In this document: positions 6,106-8,282 of the stretch, in pieces
Position numbering within the stretch: the stretch's first letter is position 1
How the letters are laid out: the number at the start of each line of letters is the position of its first letter
Assembly (NCBI GenBank): GCA_946630765.1
Contig: CAMOZF010000067.1
Span: forward strand, 1-8,282
Direction of reading: 5' to 3'
DNA length: 8,282 bases
Origin: an uncultured Lachnospiraceae bacterium
GTDB taxonomy: Bacteria; Bacillota_A; Clostridia; Lachnospirales; Lachnospiraceae
Notes under the pieces: model-generated
Told to the model about the DNA's origin: nothing
Databases searched by the model: none
What the model saw: only the letters and a program-made list of their open reading frames with translations
Program-made: the position numbers and the translations under genes

Positions 6106-6119
6106 TGTAAGCGTTTTGT
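6106..6119. promoter_or_regulatory. cre-like (CcpA) site upstream of the S-component gene
   Basis: TGTAAGCGTTTTGT matches the catabolite-responsive element consensus TGWNANCGNTNWCA at all constrained positions except the last two (CA is replaced by GT). It lies 35-48 bases upstream of the S-component start and would be in the leader if the weak upstream promoter is right, where CcpA could act as a roadblock. LacI-family regulators recognise similar sites. The motif is degenerate, so chance occurrence is possible. Confidence 0.35.
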
Positions 6120-6131
6120 TAAGTTTTCGAA

Positions 6132-6160
6132 AATAGAGCAGATTTTTGGTATTGAGTAAA
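6132..6160 (-). promoter_or_regulatory. weak candidate promoter of the S-component gene
   Basis: On the minus strand: TTTACT (6160-6155), a 17-base spacer, then TCTATT (6137-6132) preceded by TGC, which gives an extended -10 look. Both hexamers match the consensus at four of six bases. The leader would be about 55 bases. It is the best-spaced pair I can find upstream of this gene. Confidence 0.3.
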
Positions 6161-6289
6161 TGTCCAGATTATTATATTTTTACAAGGTCAGATGACGCTC
6201 GCTGTCAGAATGCAAGACCCGGCCGGTGACCCTGCGGATAGTGGATTTCAGATAGCGGACCGCACGCTTTGTCCTGTACCGACTTTTTC

Positions 6290-6317
6290 TTGACTTTTCG
6301 GCCAAATACGTTATGAT
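6290..6317 (+). promoter_or_regulatory. sigma-A promoter upstream of the regulator remnant and the GH2 gene
   Basis: TTGACT (6290-6295), a 16-base spacer, then TATGAT (6312-6317). Both hexamers match the consensus at five of six bases. Transcription would begin near 6324, passing through the regulator remnant into the GH2 gene about 370 bases away. The ATG at 6313 lies within the -10 element and is excluded as a start. Between 6183 and 6289, upstream of this promoter, I see no gene or clear motif. Confidence 0.65.
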
Positions 6318-6650
6318 GGAAAGTGGTGAAACGCAGCTGACGGCGATGCACTTTTCGGGGGGACAACGGCGGCGATATCTGACGTATAAGGTGGAATATG
6401 AGAGCGGGAGTCCGGAATTGCTGTATTATTCGGTACTGCCGTTTGACGGACCGTATCACCGCCATAACGTATATGAACTGACGTATGTTGTATCGGGCCG
6501 TCTGACCTATGTGATGAGCGGAACTATAAGGCGCAGGAACAAAGAATGACAAGCAGTCTGCAGAAGGATCTGTTTTTAGTAGAGATGGATTAGTATATTC
6601 AGGAGCATCTGCCGACGGTTTCAACCCGGGATATGTTTGACGCCGGCTGA
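6313..6650 (+). pseudogene. decayed regulator gene, AraC-type cupin remnant
   Basis: The first open stretch (6313-6549, at most 78 residues; a start at 6346 is more likely because the promoter covers 6313) carries HRHNVYELTYVVSGRLTYVM. That is the style of the N-terminal cupin of AraC-family sugar regulators, where His-x-His and the YEL/G segments line the ligand pocket. After about 6510 the best-looking sequence moves to another frame, with QKDLFLVEMD, a TAG stop at 6591, then YIQEHLPTVSTRDMFDAG and a TGA at 6648. Only about 340 bases remain, against roughly 900 for an intact AraC gene, and no helix-turn-helix domain is left. The second part is not confidently AraC and could come from another gene joined by deletion. 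The remnant sits between a good promoter and the GH2 gene, where a dedicated activator gene would be expected. Confidence 0.6.
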
Positions 6651-6691
6651 GTACAGAGAAAGAATGACAGGGGTATGAAAGGAGCAGGAGG

Positions 6692-8282
6692 ATGAAAAAG
6701 GAACTGTGGAACCGTGGCTGGACATTCTGGAAAGAGACAAATGCCTTTGCGCTTATTCCTTCGATTCCGCAGGATGCGCAGCTTGTCGATCTCCCGCATG
6801 ATCCGATGTTCCTGCAGGAGCAGGATCCGGACTGCCTGAGCGAAGGAAAGCAGGGATTCCTCCCGGGAGGAACCTGGAAGTACTACAAAGAATACGATGC
6901 TCCGTCGGAGGACAGGAATATTATAACGAAGCTGCTTTTTGAAGGCGCTTCACAGATCACAGCGGTTTATGTCAATGATTCCTGCGTCGCTAAGCATGTG
7001 TATTCCTTTACGGAATTCTATGTGGATCTGACCCCGTATCTGCACTATGGTTCGAAAAACCGCATCCTGGTTTCGACGACGGTACCGGAAAATTCGAGCC
7101 GCTTCTATGCGGGATCCGGACTGTTCCGCGATGTCAGCATCGTGAAGGAACCGATGACTGGCTTTGTGCCGGAGTCTCTTCGGGTGACCACGAAAGCACT
7201 TTCCGCATCGGAAGAAGCTTCGGCAGGTGCTGCTTCTTCCGGCCGGGCGGACGCGGAGATCTCCGTGTCCGTTCAGTTCCAGAACCGCCTTCTGACCAAT
7301 TTCCAGGGAATGTACCAGATTACGGTCTCGGAGCGTGACGGAAAGGATATTTTCTCCGGCAGCTGGCGCATTCACCTCGAAGCCGGAAAGACACAGGAGC
7401 TTACAAAGCAGCTCTTCCTTCCCGGAATCATTCCCTGGGATGACCGGCATCCGGCGCTTTACGAAGTCAATGTTTCATTATGCGACGAACAGAAGCGTGC
7501 GGAAGACTGCGACAGCACACTGACGGGCTTCAGGGTGATCTCTGTTGATCCGAAGCGGGGACTCCGGGTCAACGGCCGGGAAATCAAGCTTCTTGGCGGC
7601 TGCGTACATGCGGACCAGGGACTTCTGGGCGGCGCGACCTATCTGAGCTACGAGTACCGCCGGATGCTTGCGCACAAAAATAACGGCTTCAACGCGGTGC
7701 GGTGTGCGCATAACCCGGCGTCGAAAGCGCTTCTTCAGGCCTGTGACGAGCTGGGCATCTATGTGCTTGACGAGGCCACGGATATCTGGGGCAAGATGAA
7801 AAATACCCAGGACTATTCGATGTTCTTCGAAAAGGACATTGACGATGTGATGGAAACGATGGTCCGGGTGGACTACAATCATCCGAGTGTGCTGATGTAC
7901 TCTACCGGCAATGAAATCATGGACATTGCGACGGACAAGGGGTATGAGCTGACCATGCGCTTCACGGAGATGCTTCACCGGCTGGATCCGACGCGTTTCG
8001 TGACGAATGCGGTCAATGCGCTTCTTGTCACGGGACCGCTTCTTGCGGAAAATGCGCGGGAGGCCGGAGAGGGCCTGATCGACCCGGAGAAACGGATTGA
8101 TGTCAACGAATTCATGGCAAACGGCTTTATGGATGTCGGAAAGATCATTTCGATTCCGCCGGTCACGAAGATGCTGGAACTCATCGATACGGCTGTCGAT
8201 ATCAGCGGCTATAACTACATGATTTCCCGCTATGAAGAGGATGCCGTGAACTATCCGAACCGGATCATCCTCGGGACAGAGA
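6692..8282 (+). CDS. glycoside hydrolase family 2 enzyme (3' partial)
   Basis: 530 codons are open to the right edge with no stop; related enzymes are typically larger, so the C-terminal part is missing. AAAGGAG at 6678-6684 lies seven bases before the ATG at 6692. A second AGGAGG (6686-6691) abuts the ATG and is too close to be used. There is no signal peptide, so the enzyme is cytosolic and acts on imported oligosaccharides. Residues 1 to about 150 look like the GH2 jelly-roll domain (DLPHD at 33-37, YAGSGLFRDV later), about 155-270 the Ig-like domain, and from about 290 the TIM barrel: GGCVHADQG (302-310), VRCAHNPAS (336-344), VLDEATDIW (358-366). NHPSVLMYSTGNE (396-408) gives E408 as the predicted acid/base. 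ILGTE at the edge gives E530 as the likely nucleophile. Tyr403 stands where the family signature usually has Trp. The bond and sugar cut (beta-galactoside, beta-mannoside or beta-glucuronide) cannot be decided. Confidence 0.93.
   Translation, partial: MKKELWNRGWTFWKETNAFALIPSIPQDAQLVDLPHDPMFLQEQDPDCLSEGKQGFLPGGTWKYYKEYDAPSEDRNIITKLLFEGASQITAVYVNDSCVAKHVYSFTEFYVDLTPYLHYGSKNRILVSTTVPENSSRFYAGSGLFRDVSIVKEPMTGFVPESLRVTTKALSASEEASAGAASSGRADAEISVSVQFQNRLLTNFQGMYQITVSERDGKDIFSGSWRIHLEAGKTQELTKQLFLPGIIPWDDRHPALYEVNVSLCDEQKRAEDCDSTLTGFRVISVDPKRGLRVNGREIKLLGGCVHADQGLLGGATYLSYEYRRMLAHKNNGFNAVRCAHNPASKALLQACDELGIYVLDEATDIWGKMKNTQDYSMFFEKDIDDVMETMVRVDYNHPSVLMYSTGNEIMDIATDKGYELTMRFTEMLHRLDPTRFVTNAVNALLVTGPLLAENAREAGEGLIDPEKRIDVNEFMANGFMDVGKIISIPPVTKMLELIDTAVDISGYNYMISRYEEDAVNYPNRIILGTE

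Noticed and set aside
6171..6176. A perfect TATAAT on the minus strand upstream of the S-component gene.
   Set aside because: No acceptable -35 hexamer occurs 16-18 bases upstream of it. It lies in an AT-rich run and may be chance.
6180..6350. A minus-strand reading frame ending at the TAA at 6180-6182, with a basic, protein-like C-terminus (RAVRYLKSTIRR).
   Set aside because: It has no start with an RBS, runs antisense through the + strand promoter and regulator remnant, and I recognise no family. It could be a remnant but cannot be supported.

Overview
The window looks like chromosomal DNA from a moderately GC-rich Clostridia-type Firmicute, plausibly Lachnospiraceae. This is inferred from strong AGGAGG-type ribosome binding sites, sigma-A-like promoters, short intergenic hairpins with U-tracts, an AzgA-type purine permease, a solitary ECF S component and a GH2 enzyme of gut-anaerobe type. 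No rRNA, tRNA, CRISPR array, transposase or integrase was seen.

Layout. 2-985 (+) is the 3' part of an MFS sugar-type transporter gene. 1108-1887 (+) encodes a four-helix membrane protein with a cytosolic Cys/His (probably zinc-binding) tail. After a hairpin comes 1951-2706 (+), a DUF937-like protein with glycine/serine-rich, acidic and lysine-rich segments. A 12-bp hairpin separates it from a convergent small gene, 2749-2976 (-), which has a near-consensus promoter. Divergent from that small gene is a purine salvage pair, apt (3169-3693) and an AzgA/PbuG-type NCS2 permease (3767-5185). The pair ends in a strong terminator that works in both directions. The convergent gene 5307-6071 (-) encodes an ECF transporter S component with extra N-terminal helices. 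On the right, a + strand promoter (6290-6317) reads through a decayed regulator gene (about 6313-6650, AraC-like cupin remnant) into a GH2 glycoside hydrolase. That gene starts at 6692 and is still open at the window edge, which falls on its likely catalytic nucleophile.

How the genes work together. The permease probably imports purine bases and Apt converts adenine with PRPP to AMP, so this pair is one functional unit. The GH2 enzyme and the MFS transporter both suggest use of plant or host glycans, but they are about 5.7 kb apart and no link between them is shown. The regulator remnant directly upstream of GH2 suggests that the GH2 gene once had a dedicated activator and has lost it.

I found no convincing new multi-gene system. 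The most unusual items are the decayed regulator under an intact promoter, the small divergent gene with a near-consensus promoter, the charge-segmented DUF937-like protein, the Cys/His-tailed membrane protein and the S component with added helices.
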